DNA of 58,101 nt from Xenorhabdus budapestensis (GTDB lineage: Bacteria > Pseudomonadota > Gammaproteobacteria > Enterobacterales > Enterobacteriaceae), in NCBI RefSeq assembly GCF_002632465.1, contig NZ_NIBS01000003.1, forward strand, positions 1 through 58,101, read 5' to 3'. Position numbers and translations under genes: made by a program. Position 1 is the first letter of the stretch, and each line of letters starts with the position of its first letter. The notes beneath the pieces are model-generated. The model had not been told where the DNA came from. It ran no database searches and saw only the letters and a program-made list of their open reading frames with translations. Positions 47,418 through 58,101 of the stretch are shown here, in pieces.

Positions 47418-47750
47418 AATAATTTGATAAGTAATCAGTGAATTATTTTTTGTTATTCTTAATGTACTCAGATTCTGAAATCAGATTTAAATTATAAATG
47501 ATAAGGCAGTTTTCGTTAAGGAGCATAGAATGTTTATTAGAATTACTGATGTTTTATATTTATAGAAACACCTTTTAATTAAATGACTTATCATTTTTAC
47601 GGTCAGTAAGATAGTTAGTTTTAGATGAATTCCTATTCTTATCTGTGCACATAATACGTTTAGGCGCCTTGCCATATAAAGCATGATTATCGGGTATTGA
47701 ATTACAATACCCGATAATCATTGCTTAACAATAATTGAATGGTAATAAAC
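47418..47750. other. lysR-yheS gap with a long perfect palindrome
   Basis: No gene is seen. It contains a 17-bp perfect inverted repeat (47683-47699 and 47705-47721, five-base loop AATTA) with core CGGGTATTG/CAATACCCG. It is placed between converging genes and could terminate both, although T-runs are weak. Confidence 0.6.
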
Positions 47751-49703
47751 TTACTGATTGGCGTTAAATGTTTCTGTCATTTTTTCAAGTTGCTCTTGAA
47801 TATCCAGCCATTCCATTTCGATATCTTCCAGTCTGGACTTGGTTTTTATTTGTTGATGCAGGCATTCCGTTAATTCAGTTTTACGTTCACTTTCATATAT
47901 TGTGTTATCTGAAAGTTTTTCTTCCAAACTTGCCAGTTTCGTACCTAAATTTTCTATCTCTTTTTCGAGAACTGTGAGTTGCTTACGCAATGGTTGCGTC
48001 TGGCTACGGAATTCTGCTTCACGCCGTTTTTGATCTTTGCGTTCTTGTGCACTGTAATTCTGAACGTTACTTACAGAATCATCTGTACCGGGAGCTGTTT
48101 TTTCTTTTTCCTGACTTTCACGCAACTGTTGACGTTGTAACTCTGTTAGCCATTGCTGGTAGTCTTCCAAATCACCTTTGAAAGGCTCTACTTTGCCATC
48201 ATGTACCAGATAAAGTTCATCTGTCGTGGAACGCAATAAGTGTCTGTCGTGCGATACCACAACAAGAGCGCCATCGAAATCGATCAAGGCTTCAGTCAAT
48301 GCTTGTCTCATATCGAGATCGAGGTGGTTGGTCGGTTCATCCAACAACAGAAGATTCGGGCGTTGCCAGACAATCAGCGCCAGCACCAATCGGGCTTTTT
48401 CTCCTCCGGAGAAACGGACAGTTGGATCGGTCACTTGGTCACCTTTGAAACCAAAACCACCAAGATAATCTCTTAACTGTTGTTCTGTTTCCTGAGGAGC
48501 AAGTCTGGCTAAATGTTGTAAAGGAGATTCATCTGCACGAAGGTATTCCAACTGATGTTGTGCAAAATATCCTAGCTTGATGCCTTTAGCTAAGGAAATC
48601 TCTCCTCGTTGTGGGGCGAGTTCCCCTGCCAGTAATTTTATCAGGGTTGATTTACCTGCACCGTTACGACCCAACAAGCCAATTCGTGAACCCGGAACCA
48701 GATTTAATTTGATTGAGTTCAGTACCATTTTATCTCCGTATCCGGCACTGACTTTTTCCATAATTAATAGTGGATTTGGCAGGCTGTCTGGCTGGCGGAA
48801 ACTGAAACGAAATGGGTTATCAACATGAGCAGGTGTAATCAGCTCCATTCGTTCCAACATTTTGATTCGGCTTTGGGCTTGTTTTGCCTTAGAAGCTTTA
48901 GCACGAAAACGATCAATGTAGCTTTGCAAATGCGCTACTTTCTCTTGCTGGCTTTGGTATAAGGCTTGTTGCTGGGCAAGTTTGGCTGTCCGTTGCCGTT
49001 CAAAGGAAGAGTAATTGCCTGTGTATTCAAATAAGTTCTGCTGTTCGATGTGCAGGACTTTATCAATGATTGGATCGAGGAAATCTCTGTCGTGCGATAT
49101 CAGGATTAAAGTACCTGTATAGTTTTTCAGCCATTTTTCGAGCCAGATTACAGCATCCAGATCAAGGTGGTTGGTGGGTTCATCAAGCAACAATAGCTCA
49201 GAACGACAAATCAGTGCCTGAGCCAGATTAAGTCGCATACGCCAGCCACCGGAAAATGAACGGACAGGTTGTTCCAGTTGAGCCTGAGAGAATCCCAGAC
49301 CATGCAGTAAACTGGATGCACGAGCACGAATTGTCCATGCCTGAATGGTGTCGAGCAAGCCGTGAAGGTGTGCAATGGCATGCCCATCATTCTGTTCGTT
49401 GGCAATTTTCAGTTTCTGCTCTAATTGGCGGAATTCACGATCACCATCGATCACATGTTCCAGAGCCGAAATCTCCAGAGCTGGTGTTTCCTGATTCACC
49501 CATGCTAAAGCCCAATTGTTGGGAAATGTCGCTAAGCCACTTTCAGCTTGTAGTTCACCTTTCAGTAATGAGAGTAGGGTTGATTTACCACAACCATTTT
49601 TACCAACTAATCCCACTTTTTGTCCGGGATTGATGGTTGCGCAGGCATTGTCCAGTAGGACGCGAATACCTCGACGGATTTGCAGAGAAGAAAAAACAAT
49701 CAT
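47751..49703 (-). CDS. yheS: ABC-F family ATPase YheS
   Basis: The 650-residue protein is close to E. coli YheS. It has two ABC domains: Walker A GLVGKNGCGKSTLLSLLKG and [19 protein letters not shown], signatures SFSGGWRMRLNLAQAL and RFSGGEKARLVLAL, and two LLLDEPTNHLDLD Walker B motifs. The ABC-F linker between them includes QSYIDRFRAKASKAKQAQSR. The C-terminal coiled coil (about 530-650) is charged. ABC-F proteins act on ribosomes, and YheS is reported to relieve some translation stalling. It lacks transmembrane segments. Confidence 0.97.
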   Translation of the reverse strand: MIVFSSLQIRRGIRVLLDNACATINPGQKVGLVGKNGCGKSTLLSLLKGELQAESGLATFPNNWALAWVNQETPALEISALEHVIDGDREFRQLEQKLKIANEQNDGHAIAHLHGLLDTIQAWTIRARASSLLHGLGFSQAQLEQPVRSFSGGWRMRLNLAQALICRSELLLLDEPTNHLDLDAVIWLEKWLKNYTGTLILISHDRDFLDPIIDKVLHIEQQNLFEYTGNYSSFERQRTAKLAQQQALYQSQQEKVAHLQSYIDRFRAKASKAKQAQSRIKMLERMELITPAHVDNPFRFSFRQPDSLPNPLLIMEKVSAGYGDKMVLNSIKLNLVPGSRIGLLGRNGAGKSTLIKLLAGELAPQRGEISLAKGIKLGYFAQHQLEYLRADESPLQHLARLAPQETEQQLRDYLGGFGFKGDQVTDPTVRFSGGEKARLVLALIVWQRPNLLLLDEPTNHLDLDMRQALTEALIDFDGALVVVSHDRHLLRSTTDELYLVHDGKVEPFKGDLEDYQQWLTELQRQQLRESQEKEKTAPGTDDSVSNVQNYSAQERKDQKRREAEFRSQTQPLRKQLTVLEKEIENLGTKLASLEEKLSDNTIYESERKTELTECLHQQIKTKSRLEDIEMEWLDIQEQLEKMTETFNANQ

Positions 49704-49930
49704 GATGTTGTCTGTATGGGATATGTTAAGTTAATAATGAAATTATATGTATTCGTTTTGATAGCTTGGCATGCATGGTAACGGAAAATAGGTGGCCTGA
49801 CACGTCCTGAAAGGGGACTGATGTTATTGTCTCTAACATGGTGATGTGAGCGAAGTGGAACTACTGCGTAAAACATTAATCAGGTTAGGGGGGGCATCTG
49901 CATCAAGCATGAACAGCAATGGGGGTAAGT

Positions 49931-50134
49931 ATGTCAGTGAGTCGTAAACGTTTTATAGCAGGTGCTGTGTGCCCGAAGTGTCAGTCACAGGATACTTTGG
50001 CAATGTGGCAGGAAAACAAAGTTGATATTGTCGAGTGTGTTCACTGTGGACATCTCCAGCGACAAACTGATGAGGCTGTAACATCTCATATCAGAGAGCA
50101 GGAACAAGTTATCGGCATTTTTACACCTCAGTAA
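49931..50134 (+). CDS. yheV: YheV family putative zinc-ribbon protein
   Basis: This 67-residue protein has two CxxC motifs (AVCPKCQSQ and VECVHCGHL) forming a zinc ribbon, and ends EQEQVIGIFTPQ. The start is ATG 49931 after GGGGG; an in-frame ATG four codons upstream is less likely. In E. coli it is next to kefB and slyD; here kefB and kefG are absent. Confidence 0.93.
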   Translation: MSVSRKRFIAGAVCPKCQSQDTLAMWQENKVDIVECVHCGHLQRQTDEAVTSHIREQEQVIGIFTPQ

Positions 50135-50273
50135 CTCAATGTAATTACAATGGGTAACGGATAAATTTTTCCATCTCTGGGTACAGTGAAGTAGAATTCC
50201 GGTACAATCAGCGGCATTTTTTTAGTCGTAACAATTTTCCCCACGTTTTTTCCTGGGTATCGTAGGAGATGTC

Positions 50274-50807
50274 ATGAAAGTAGTAAAAGATTTGGTGGTC
50301 AGCTTGGCTTATCAAGTAAGAGCAGAAGATGGTGTTTTAGTTGATGAGTCTCCGGTGAGCGCACCGTTAGACTATCTGCATGGCCGCGGTTCCCTGATTA
50401 GCGGTTTGGAAAAAGCGCTGGAGGGCCGTGAGGCTGGTGAACGTTTTGATGTTAGCGTTGAAGCAAATGATGCGTATGGTCAATATGATGAGAACTTAGT
50501 TCAGCGCGTACCAAAAGATGTTTTTGTTGGAGTAGAAGAGTTACAGGTTGGTATGCGTTTCTTGGCGGATACTGATATGGGGCCTGTACCTGTTGAAATC
50601 ACCGCTTTAGAAGGTGATGAAGTTGTTGTTGATGGTAATCATATGCTGGCTGGTCAGAACTTGAAATTCAATGTTGAAATTGTAGCGGTTCGTGAGGCGA
50701 CAGAAGAAGAACTGGCTCATGGGCACGTACATGGTCAGGGTGGTTGCGGTGATCACGATCATCATGATCATGAAGGTCATAGCTGTTGTGGCGGTGGTTG
50801 CCACTAA
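50274..50807 (+). CDS. slyD: FKBP-type peptidyl-prolyl isomerase SlyD
   Basis: The 177-residue protein has an FKBP domain (about 1-70, 130-150) interrupted by the insert-in-flap chaperone domain (RVPKDVFVGVEELQVGMRFL). The C-terminal tail of about 30 residues is rich in His, Cys and Gly and binds nickel and other metals (HDHHDHEGHSCCGGGCH). It assists folding and delivers nickel to hydrogenases. The tail is shorter than in E. coli (196 residues). Confidence 0.97.
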   Translation: MKVVKDLVVSLAYQVRAEDGVLVDESPVSAPLDYLHGRGSLISGLEKALEGREAGERFDVSVEANDAYGQYDENLVQRVPKDVFVGVEELQVGMRFLADTDMGPVPVEITALEGDEVVVDGNHMLAGQNLKFNVEIVAVREATEEELAHGHVHGQGGCGDHDHHDHEGHSCCGGGCH

Positions 50808-50825
50808 ATTAGCTGGTTAGCTGAA

Positions 50826-50856
50826 AAAAGGGAAGCTGGTTGGCTTCTCTTTTTGT
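50826..50856 (+). terminator. slyD terminator
   Basis: AGGGAAGC pairs with GCTTCTCT (one G-T pair), followed by TTTTT. Confidence 0.8.
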
Positions 50857-50939
50857 CGTCTTTTTGTCGGTTTCTTTGCCTTCCCCGGCCAACGTTTCCC
50901 CAATTGGATAGCCAGAAGCGGCCTCAGTGGATCTGTTTT

Positions 50940-51158
50940 TCAGTAATGGGGTGGAGGCGTTTCTTCTGAAAGTGGTGCAATAATTGATGACTGATGAGCT
51001 TTAAGCCGTTCGGCCATTAATTTTAGATGTTCTTTTAGCTTATCTATTTCTACCTGCTGTTTTCTGACTTCTTGATTCAACGCTTCAATGGTAACTTCCT
51101 GATAGGCCAGTTTAGTTTCCAGTTGCTCAAATCTCTGCTCAATGCTGGATAATACCAT
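50940..51158 (-). CDS. slyX: SlyX, small coiled-coil protein
   Basis: The product is 72 residues from ATG 51158 (MVLSSIEQRFEQLETKLAYQ), the same length as E. coli SlyX. It is one long heptad coiled coil (LNQEVRKQQVEIDKLKEHLK) with a proline-rich end ETPPPHY. The function is unknown. Upstream codons of the open frame have no homology. It is divergent from fkpA. Confidence 0.95.
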   Translation of the reverse strand: MVLSSIEQRFEQLETKLAYQEVTIEALNQEVRKQQVEIDKLKEHLKLMAERLKAHQSSIIAPLSEETPPPHY

Positions 51159-51476
51159 TACTTTTCCCCTGTCTTTGATCATGTAATTACGCGACGGAAT
51201 GATTATTGTAACCAAACCGATACTATAATACTTGAAGCACAAGGCCTAATAGCCAAACCTTAATGTCTAAATTTTTTGGTGAAGGTTGAAAGCAGAGTGG
51301 AGAGAAATTGGAGAGCAGGAAAGCTTTTCACTCAATGAGTTACTTCAAGGTTGTTTCAGTATTTTTCAGGGCGGCGTATAGCAAATATTGTTATTGGTTT
51401 TCGTAGGCAGTTATAGTACATGTGGTTGCATGATTTTTGCTGACGGCAAACTCAGTCAAATTTATTGGAGAATAAG
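51159..51476. promoter_or_regulatory. slyX-fkpA divergent promoter region
   Basis: No gene is seen over about 320 bp. It must hold the slyX promoter (minus) and the fkpA promoter; E. coli fkpA is controlled by the envelope-stress sigma factor RpoE. I could not identify a confident RpoE site. Confidence 0.4.
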
Positions 51477-52241
51477 ATGAAATCATTGTTAAAAACAACC
51501 TTGCTGGCAACTACACTGGTAATGGCATTCAGTGCACCGTATACAATGGCTGCTGAAACAAAAACCAACGATGAAGTGAAACTGAATAAAGCTTTTAAAA
51601 CGGTAGTACAGCAGGATTCTTATGCGTTGGGAGCTTCCATAGGTCGTTATATGGAAAAATCTTTGGACGAACAAAAAGCGCTGGGTATTGATATTGATAA
51701 ATCTCAGCTTTTGGCTGGGTTTGGAGATGCAGTCAATAATAGAAGTAAACTGAATGACACAGAAATTCAGCAAGTTCTCAGTGAGTTTGATGCAAAAATC
51801 CGAGCTTCTTTACAGGCTAAGCTGGAGAAAGAGGCCAGTGAAAATAGTGAGAAAGGAGATAAATTCCGGGAGCAGTTTGCTAAGGAAGCGGGAGTTGTAA
51901 AAACGAAATCCGGTCTTCTGTACAAAATTGAGCGGGAAGGAAGTGGTAAAACTCCTGTAGCAAGTGATACCGTAGTTGTGAATTACAAAGGAAGTTTGAT
52001 CGACGGGAAAGTGTTTGATAATTCCTATGAACGCAAAGAGCCTCTGTCGATTCCTCTGGATAAAGTGATCCCGGGCTGGAAAGAAGGTCTTCAGCACCTG
52101 AAAAAAGGTGGAAAAATGAAATTGGTCATCCTACCTGAGTTAGCTTATGGCAAAAATGGAGTGCAAGAAATCCCGGCTAACTCAACCTTAGTCTTTGAAA
52201 TTGAATTGTTGGATATTAAACCTAACGCGAAAGCAAAATAA
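51477..52241 (+). CDS. fkpA: Periplasmic FKBP-type isomerase and chaperone FkpA
   Basis: The 254-residue protein starts at ATG 51477 after TTGGAG. The signal peptide is MKSLLKTTLLATTLVMAFSA, with cleavage near AAET. An N-terminal helical dimerisation/chaperone domain (about 30-140) precedes the FKBP domain (about 145-250: VVNYKGSLIDGKVFDNSY, VIPGWKEGLQHLKKGGKMKL, IPANSTLVFEIELLDI). It assists folding in the periplasm and is known to contribute to uptake of some colicins. Confidence 0.97.
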   Translation: MKSLLKTTLLATTLVMAFSAPYTMAAETKTNDEVKLNKAFKTVVQQDSYALGASIGRYMEKSLDEQKALGIDIDKSQLLAGFGDAVNNRSKLNDTEIQQVLSEFDAKIRASLQAKLEKEASENSEKGDKFREQFAKEAGVVKTKSGLLYKIEREGSGKTPVASDTVVVNYKGSLIDGKVFDNSYERKEPLSIPLDKVIPGWKEGLQHLKKGGKMKLVILPELAYGKNGVQEIPANSTLVFEIELLDIKPNAKAK

Positions 52242-52270
52242 TTTTCATCGTAATTAATACATGATCTTAT

Positions 52271-52300
52271 AACAGGGGCTACCAGGCCCCTGTTTTGTTA
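52271..52300 (+). terminator. fkpA terminator
   Basis: AACAGGGGC pairs with GCCCCTGTT around a six-base loop, followed by TTGTT. Confidence 0.88.
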
Positions 52301-52611
52301 TACCAATATTTACTTCGATTTAGTAAGTAATAAACGTAAATATAGAGAATGAATTTTACCAGTTATTATTTTACACAGCATTAAATGGAATAATTTTCTC
52401 ATATATCAGGTATATTTGAACATAAACACTGTGATAACTCTTGGCAGTCTATTCAGTAAGGCCTTGACGACAATTTAATGTAGTTTTAACGTCATTATTC
52501 TGGATAGAATACAGCGTTTTTGAAATGTTTTCTGTTAAGTTGCAGTTATAATAAATCTCACTCTGATGCTTTTGGTGAGGTGAAGTCTAAGCTTGAAGGA
52601 TGGTGTATTAC
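52301..52611. other. fkpA-yheO intergenic region
   Basis: No gene is seen. It is AT-rich and should contain the promoter of yheO-tusDCB. No regulatory site is recognised. Confidence 0.4.
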
Positions 52612-53349
52612 ATGTCTACCCCACTATTGTCCGGAGATCAAATATCTGGTGATAACAGCGATATTGATTTACTGGAAAACCAACCGTTCAGTGAAACGGA
52701 TCATGAAATTTTAAAATCTTATGAAGCGGCTGTTGATGGCCTAGCTATGCTGATTGGTGGGTATTGTGAAATTGTTCTTCATTCACTGGAAGACCTTAAA
52801 TGTTCAGCTGTCAGAATAGCTAATGGCGAACATACGGGCCGTAAGATTGGCTCTCCCATCACTGATCTGGCATTACGGATGTTGCACGATATTACGGATG
52901 AAGACGCCAGTGTTTCCAGAGCCTATTTCACACGGGCGAAAAGTGGAGCATTGATGAAATCGGTTACGATTGCGATTCGTAATCGCCAGCGCAGAGTTAT
53001 CGGGCTTTTGTGTATTAATATGAATCTGGATGTTCCTTTCTCAGAAATTATTCAGACCTTTATTCCGGAAAAAACTCACGAAGTTTCTTCAAACGTCAAT
53101 TTTGCTTCTTCTGTGGACGATCTGGTTGCACAGACTCTGGAATATACTATTGAAGAGGTAAATGCTGATCGCAATGTTTCCAACAATGCGAAAAACAGAC
53201 AGGTTGTCCTGAATCTTTATGAGAAAGGTATTTTTGATATCAAAGATGCTATTAATCAGGTCGCTGATCGCCTGAATATCTCTAAACATACGGTATACCT
53301 TTATATTCGCCAGTTTAAAAGTGGTGAATGTACAAGTCCGGAGAAGTAA
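52612..53349 (+). CDS. yheO: YheO-type PAS/HTH transcriptional regulator
   Basis: The product is 245 residues from ATG 52612 ([10 protein letters not shown]), with AAGGATGG upstream. The YheO-like PAS domain reads [40 protein letters not shown] and [12 protein letters not shown]. The C-terminal helix-turn-helix is [20 protein letters not shown]. It sits at the head of tusDCB and its stop overlaps the tusD start (TAATG), as in E. coli. The function is not established; the position suggests a link to tRNA thiolation or translation. Confidence 0.95.
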   Translation: MSTPLLSGDQISGDNSDIDLLENQPFSETDHEILKSYEAAVDGLAMLIGGYCEIVLHSLEDLKCSAVRIANGEHTGRKIGSPITDLALRMLHDITDEDASVSRAYFTRAKSGALMKSVTIAIRNRQRRVIGLLCINMNLDVPFSEIIQTFIPEKTHEVSSNVNFASSVDDLVAQTLEYTIEEVNADRNVSNNAKNRQVVLNLYEKGIFDIKDAINQVADRLNISKHTVYLYIRQFKSGECTSPEK

Positions 53350-53744
53350 TGTCGTCACTATCTTATTGTCTTCTGGTGACCGGGCCAGCATATGGGACTC
53401 AGCAAGCCAGTAGTGCCTATCAATTTGCTCAGGCACTTATTGCTTCTGGCCATAAATTGCATAGCGTATTTTTTTATCGTGAAGGCGTTCAGAATGGCAA
53501 TCGGCTGGTAGCACCTGCTAATGATGAATTTGATCTCGTCAGAGCTTGGCAGTCATTGGCTGCTCAGCACCAGTTTAATTTATTCATTTGTGTTGCGGCA
53601 GCGTTGCGGCGTGGTGTTGTAGATGAACAACAAGCAAATGAACTGAATCTGGATGCTGCGAATCTAGCCAGTGGGTTTGAGCTCAGCGGTCTTGGCTCTC
53701 TGGCTGAGGCCATGATGTTATGTGATCGCGTGGTACAGTTTTAG
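53349..53744 (+). CDS. tusD: Sulfurtransferase complex subunit TusD
   Basis: The product has 131 residues. The DsrE-like fold has [20 protein letters not shown], and the active Cys is in [15 protein letters not shown]. TusBCD accepts persulfide sulfur from TusA and passes it to TusE and MnmA for 2-thiouridine at the tRNA wobble position. The ATG overlaps the yheO stop by one base. Confidence 0.96.
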   Translation: MSSLSYCLLVTGPAYGTQQASSAYQFAQALIASGHKLHSVFFYREGVQNGNRLVAPANDEFDLVRAWQSLAAQHQFNLFICVAAALRRGVVDEQQANELNLDAANLASGFELSGLGSLAEAMMLCDRVVQF

Positions 53745-53775
53745 GGGCATAGGCAAAAGGGTATTGAGGGTAATA

Positions 53776-54135
53776 ATGAAAAAAATCGCCTTCGTTTTTA
53801 CTGAAGCTCCCCACGGATCTTCTGTCGGCAGAGAAGGGCTGGATGCTCTACTCGCAACATCAGCTTTGACGGAGCAGATTGGTGTATTTTTTATTTCTGA
53901 TGGAGTATTCCAGCTACTGTCCGACCAGCAACCGGATAAAATTCTGTCACGTGACTACATTTCAACATTTAAGATTTTATCTCTGTATGACATTGATAAG
54001 TATTATATTTGTCTTGAAGATCTAATGGTTAGAGGATTTAGCCCAGAAAATGATTTTATTCTGGAGGCCGAGTTTCTCTCCACTGAGGCCATTCGGCAAA
54101 TGTTAGCGGGCTATGATGCTGTGTTGAAATTTTAA
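53776..54135 (+). CDS. tusC: Sulfurtransferase complex subunit TusC
   Basis: This 119-residue protein starts at ATG 53776 after GAGGGTAAT. The DsrF-like fold reads [20 protein letters not shown] and [20 protein letters not shown]. It is a structural subunit of the TusBCD hexamer. Codons upstream of this ATG in the open frame overlap tusD and are not part of the protein. Confidence 0.96.
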   Translation: MKKIAFVFTEAPHGSSVGREGLDALLATSALTEQIGVFFISDGVFQLLSDQQPDKILSRDYISTFKILSLYDIDKYYICLEDLMVRGFSPENDFILEAEFLSTEAIRQMLAGYDAVLKF

Positions 54136-54154
54136 TCTATTTTGGAGAGATAAC

Positions 54155-54442
54155 ATGTTATATACTGTTAGATGCTCACCTTACCAGGATGACTTCAATG
54201 CAATACTTGGCCTGATCACTGATGCGGATGATGTCCTGCTGATTCAGAATGGAGTATTGCTCAGTGTGAATGGTAATCGCTATTTAGCTGAGTTGATCCG
54301 CACAGGAGCTGGTATCTATGCTTTGCAGGATGATCTGGATGCACGGGGGCTTGCTAATCAAGTTTCAGATCGTGTACGGGTGGTGAATTACAACGGTTTT
54401 GTTAGCTTAACGGTGAAACATCAGCAAAGTTTCAGTTGGTAA
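54155..54442 (+). CDS. tusB: Sulfurtransferase complex subunit TusB
   Basis: The 95-residue protein is DsrH-like: MLYTVRCSPYQDDFNAILGL, DDVLLIQNGVLLSVNGNRY, and an end RVVNYNGFVSLTVKHQQSFS. It is the third subunit of TusBCD. TTGGAGAGATAAC precedes the ATG. It is the last gene before the str operon promoter. Confidence 0.96.
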   Translation: MLYTVRCSPYQDDFNAILGLITDADDVLLIQNGVLLSVNGNRYLAELIRTGAGIYALQDDLDARGLANQVSDRVRVVNYNGFVSLTVKHQQSFSW

Positions 54443-54544
54443 ATATTTCTGTATTTTGTCCGCAGACACTGCCTGTATTATTCAGCCAGCAATACTTGCT
54501 AACTCTTTGACGCCGCCGACCACCGTAGAAAGACTGTATATTTC

Positions 54545-54573
54545 TTGACACCTCGTCAAGTCAGCAATAAAAT
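54545..54573 (+). promoter_or_regulatory. str operon promoter
   Basis: TTGACA (54545-54550), a 17-bp spacer and TAAAAT (54568-54573) make a near-consensus sigma-70 promoter about 85 bp before rpsL, as expected for the strong str promoter. Confidence 0.88.
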
Positions 54574-54615
54574 TCTGCGTCCTCTCGTTTTGTCATCATG
54601 ACTGACAGAGGGTAA

Positions 54616-55032
<417 letters not shown>

Positions 55033-55109
55033 TGGTTCTCCGTTAAGTAAGGCCAAACATTTTTTACTTTAATGTCAGAATAAACTCGTAGAGTTTTGGA
55101 CAACCCTGA

Positions 55110-55601
<492 letters not shown>

Positions 55602-55694
55602 TCCATTTTTTGGTATACCATCGGCAGTGAATATGTTCTGGGTAGCTGATTGGCTACCCGTTCTTTAAATTGAACGCCCACGAGAGAGGAAAAA

Positions 55695-57803
55695 ATGGCT
55701 CGTAAAACCCCTATAACTCGTTACCGTAATATCGGTATCAGTGCGCACATTGACGCGGGTAAAACCACTACCACCGAACGTATTCTGTTCTACACTGGTG
55801 TCAGTCATAAGATCGGTGAAGTTCATGATGGCGCTGCTACTATGGACTGGATGGAACAGGAGCAAGAACGTGGTATTACCATCACGTCTGCTGCGACTAC
55901 CGCTTTCTGGTCTGGTATGGCTAAACAGTATGAGCCACACCGTGTCAACATCATCGACACCCCAGGCCACGTTGACTTCACTATCGAAGTAGAACGTTCT
56001 ATGCGTGTTCTTGACGGTGCAGTAATGGTTTACTGTGCAGTTGGTGGTGTTCAGCCACAGTCTGAAACTGTATGGCGTCAGGCGAACAAATATAACGTTC
56101 CACGTATCGCGTTCGTTAACAAAATGGACCGTATGGGAGCGAACTTCCTGCGCGTTGTTGAGCAGATCAAAACTCGTCTGGCTGCTAACCCTGTTCCTCT
56201 GCAATTGGCAATCGGTGCAGAAGATACCTTCACCGGTGTTGTTGATTTGTTGAAAATGAAAGCAATCAACTGGAACGACGAAGATCAGGGTATTACCTTC
56301 GAATACGAAGATATCCCAGCTGACATGCTTGAGCTGGCTCAGGAATGGCATCAGAACCTGATCGAATCCGCAGCAGAAGCATCAGAAGAACTGATGGACA
56401 AATATCTGGGCGGTGAAGAGCTGACTGAAGAAGAAATCAAAGCAGCTTTGCGTAAACGTGTTCTGGCTAACGAAATTATCCTGGTTACCTGTGGTTCTGC
56501 ATTTAAGAACAAAGGTGTTCAGGCAATGCTGGATGCAGTTGTCGAATATCTGCCAGCACCAACTGATGTTGAATCCATCAAAGGTATGTTGCCAGACGGT
56601 AAAGATACCCCAGCAGAACGTCATTCCAGCGATGATGAACCATTCTCAGCACTGGCGTTCAAAATCGCTACCGACCCATTCGTGGGTAACCTGACGTTCT
56701 TCCGTGTTTACTCTGGTGTTGTTAACTCTGGTGACACCGTACTGAACCCGGTTAAAGATAGGAAAGAACGTTTTGGCCGTATCGTTCAGATGCATGCTAA
56801 CAAACGTGAAGAAATCAAAGAAGTCCGTGCAGGTGACATCGCAGCTGCTATCGGTCTGAAAGATGTAACTACAGGTGATACTCTCTGTGACCTGAACGCA
56901 CCAATTATTCTGGAGCGCATGGAATTCCCAGAGCCAGTTATCTCTGTTGCTATCGAGCCAAAAACTAAAGCTGACCAAGAAAAAATGGGTATCGCTTTAG
57001 GTCGTCTGGCTCAGGAAGACCCCTCATTCCGCGTGAGCAGTGATGAAGAGTCTGGTCAGACTATCATTGCTGGTATGGGTGAACTTCACCTCGACGTATT
57101 GGTTGACCGTATGCGTCGTGAATTCAACGTTGAAGCGAACGTAGGTAAACCTCAGGTTGCTTACCGTGAAACTATCCGTGCCTCTGTTGAGCAGGAAGGT
57201 AAACACGCTAAACAGTCCGGTGGCCGTGGTCAGTACGGTCATGTATGGCTGCGTATCGAACCTCTGGAAGCCGGTGGAGCTGGTTACGAATTCGCGAACG
57301 AAATCGTTGGTGGTGTTGTTCCTAAAGAATACATCCCAGGCGTCGACAAAGGCGTTCAGGAACAGCTGAAGAGTGGTGTTCTGGCTGGTTATCCAATAGT
57401 TGACGTTAAAGTTGCCCTGTTTGATGGTTCTTACCATGACGTTGACTCCTCAGAAATCGCCTTTAAAATTGCTGCATCTATGGCATTTAAAGAAGGATTC
57501 ATGAAAGCGAAACCAGTTCTGCTGGAACCTATCATGAAAGTTGAAGTGGAAACACCAGAAGACTATATGGGTGACGTCATCGGTGACTTGAACCGTCGCC
57601 GTGGTATGATCGATGGTATGGATGATGTAGCTACGGGCAAAATTGTTCGTGCTCAAGTACCATTGTCTGAAATGTTTGGTTATGCTACTGACCTGCGTTC
57701 TCAGACCCAAGGTCGTGCTTCTTACTCCATGGAGTTCTTGAAGTACAACGAAGCGCCGAGCAACGTCGCTCAGGCTATTATCGAAGCTCGTAAATCTAGA
57801 TAA
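55695..57803 (+). CDS. fusA: Elongation factor G
   Basis: The 702-residue GTPase has G1 [18 protein letters not shown]3 [17 protein letters not shown] and G4 [12 protein letters not shown]. Domain IV has [15 protein letters not shown] and the tip motif [19 protein letters not shown]. It translocates tRNA and mRNA on the ribosome and helps recycling. It follows rpsG in the str operon. Confidence 0.99.
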   Translation: MARKTPITRYRNIGISAHIDAGKTTTTERILFYTGVSHKIGEVHDGAATMDWMEQEQERGITITSAATTAFWSGMAKQYEPHRVNIIDTPGHVDFTIEVERSMRVLDGAVMVYCAVGGVQPQSETVWRQANKYNVPRIAFVNKMDRMGANFLRVVEQIKTRLAANPVPLQLAIGAEDTFTGVVDLLKMKAINWNDEDQGITFEYEDIPADMLELAQEWHQNLIESAAEASEELMDKYLGGEELTEEEIKAALRKRVLANEIILVTCGSAFKNKGVQAMLDAVVEYLPAPTDVESIKGMLPDGKDTPAERHSSDDEPFSALAFKIATDPFVGNLTFFRVYSGVVNSGDTVLNPVKDRKERFGRIVQMHANKREEIKEVRAGDIAAAIGLKDVTTGDTLCDLNAPIILERMEFPEPVISVAIEPKTKADQEKMGIALGRLAQEDPSFRVSSDEESGQTIIAGMGELHLDVLVDRMRREFNVEANVGKPQVAYRETIRASVEQEGKHAKQSGGRGQYGHVWLRIEPLEAGGAGYEFANEIVGGVVPKEYIPGVDKGVQEQLKSGVLAGYPIVDVKVALFDGSYHDVDSSEIAFKIAASMAFKEGFMKAKPVLLEPIMKVEVETPEDYMGDVIGDLNRRRGMIDGMDDVATGKIVRAQVPLSEMFGYATDLRSQTQGRASYSMEFLKYNEAPSNVAQAIIEARKSR

Positions 57804-57828
57804 GTTTTCGAGTTTACTATCTTTTTAG

Positions 57829-58101
<273 letters not shown>

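Noticed and set aside
55665-56351. 228-codon frame opposite fusA
   Set aside because: It is an antisense shadow caused by strong codon bias in fusA.

Overview
The window looks like a chromosome segment of a nematode-symbiont enterobacterium of the Morganellaceae, Photorhabdus or Xenorhabdus. I infer this from conserved enterobacterial gene order at moderate GC (str operon, tusDCB, fkpA-slyX, slyD, crp, polA-spf-engB, dsbA-srkA, mobAB, gor-rlmJ, the full lsr operon), mixed with accessory material typical of those genera: Rhs tips, a PAS-LuxR regulator, a SymE-like gene, IS1-family elements, and a dispersed repeat that begins TATACCCGTCGTCTTTCAAG.

Layout. 1-3140 is a GC-rich block with the end of a primase/ATPase-like gene, a tyrosine recombinase and two inverted dif-like sites. 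3136-4331 is a displaced Rhs C-terminal toxin tip with a SUKH-type immunity gene and an opposing SymE-like gene. 4578-8296 is AT-rich accessory DNA: a cupin gene convergent with a PAS-LuxR regulator, a resolvase remnant, a small membrane protein gene and a DUF1090 gene. 8506-14148 is an integrative element inserted at the 5' end of rlmJ. It is bounded by 19-bp direct repeats, carries a broken P4-type integrase hit by an IS1 copy, a probable membrane-acting toxin/immunity pair, a capsid-terminase chimera from a prophage, and an endonuclease-like pseudogene with two stop codons. 14131-16463 is rlmJ and gor. 16694-18238 is an SMC/OLD-like ATPase coupled to a frameshifted PD-(D/E)XK-like gene, which resembles a decayed defence module. 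18347-27439 is the complete lsr (AI-2) locus: lsrRK on the minus strand and lsrACDBFG on the plus strand, with unusual short tandem repeats in lsrR, in lsrB and before lsrB. 27575-27890 is a dispersed repeat fused to a methyltransferase fragment. 27926-39477 is core: mobAB, srkA-dsbA, polA, spf, engB, ppiA, pabA, crp, prkB, yheU. 39637-47417 is an accessory block between yheU and yheS: a LysE-type exporter, murQP, an inverse autotransporter, a degraded IS1 and a LysR regulator. 47751-58101 is core again: yheS, yheV, slyD, slyX, fkpA, yheO-tusDCB, rpsL-rpsG-fusA-tufA, with tufA cut by the window edge.

Functional themes. LsrACDB imports AI-2, LsrK phosphorylates it, phospho-AI-2 relieves LsrR, and LsrG/LsrF degrade it. 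MurP/MurQ recover MurNAc. SrkA and DsbA act in envelope protein quality. YheO-TusDCB and the str operon serve translation. The most promising less-described items are the ATPase/nuclease pair, the toxin/immunity pair inside the rlmJ island, the island's matched arm sites, and the dif-like inverted pair beside the first recombinase. All calls come from reading sequence and from remembered families; no database search was run.
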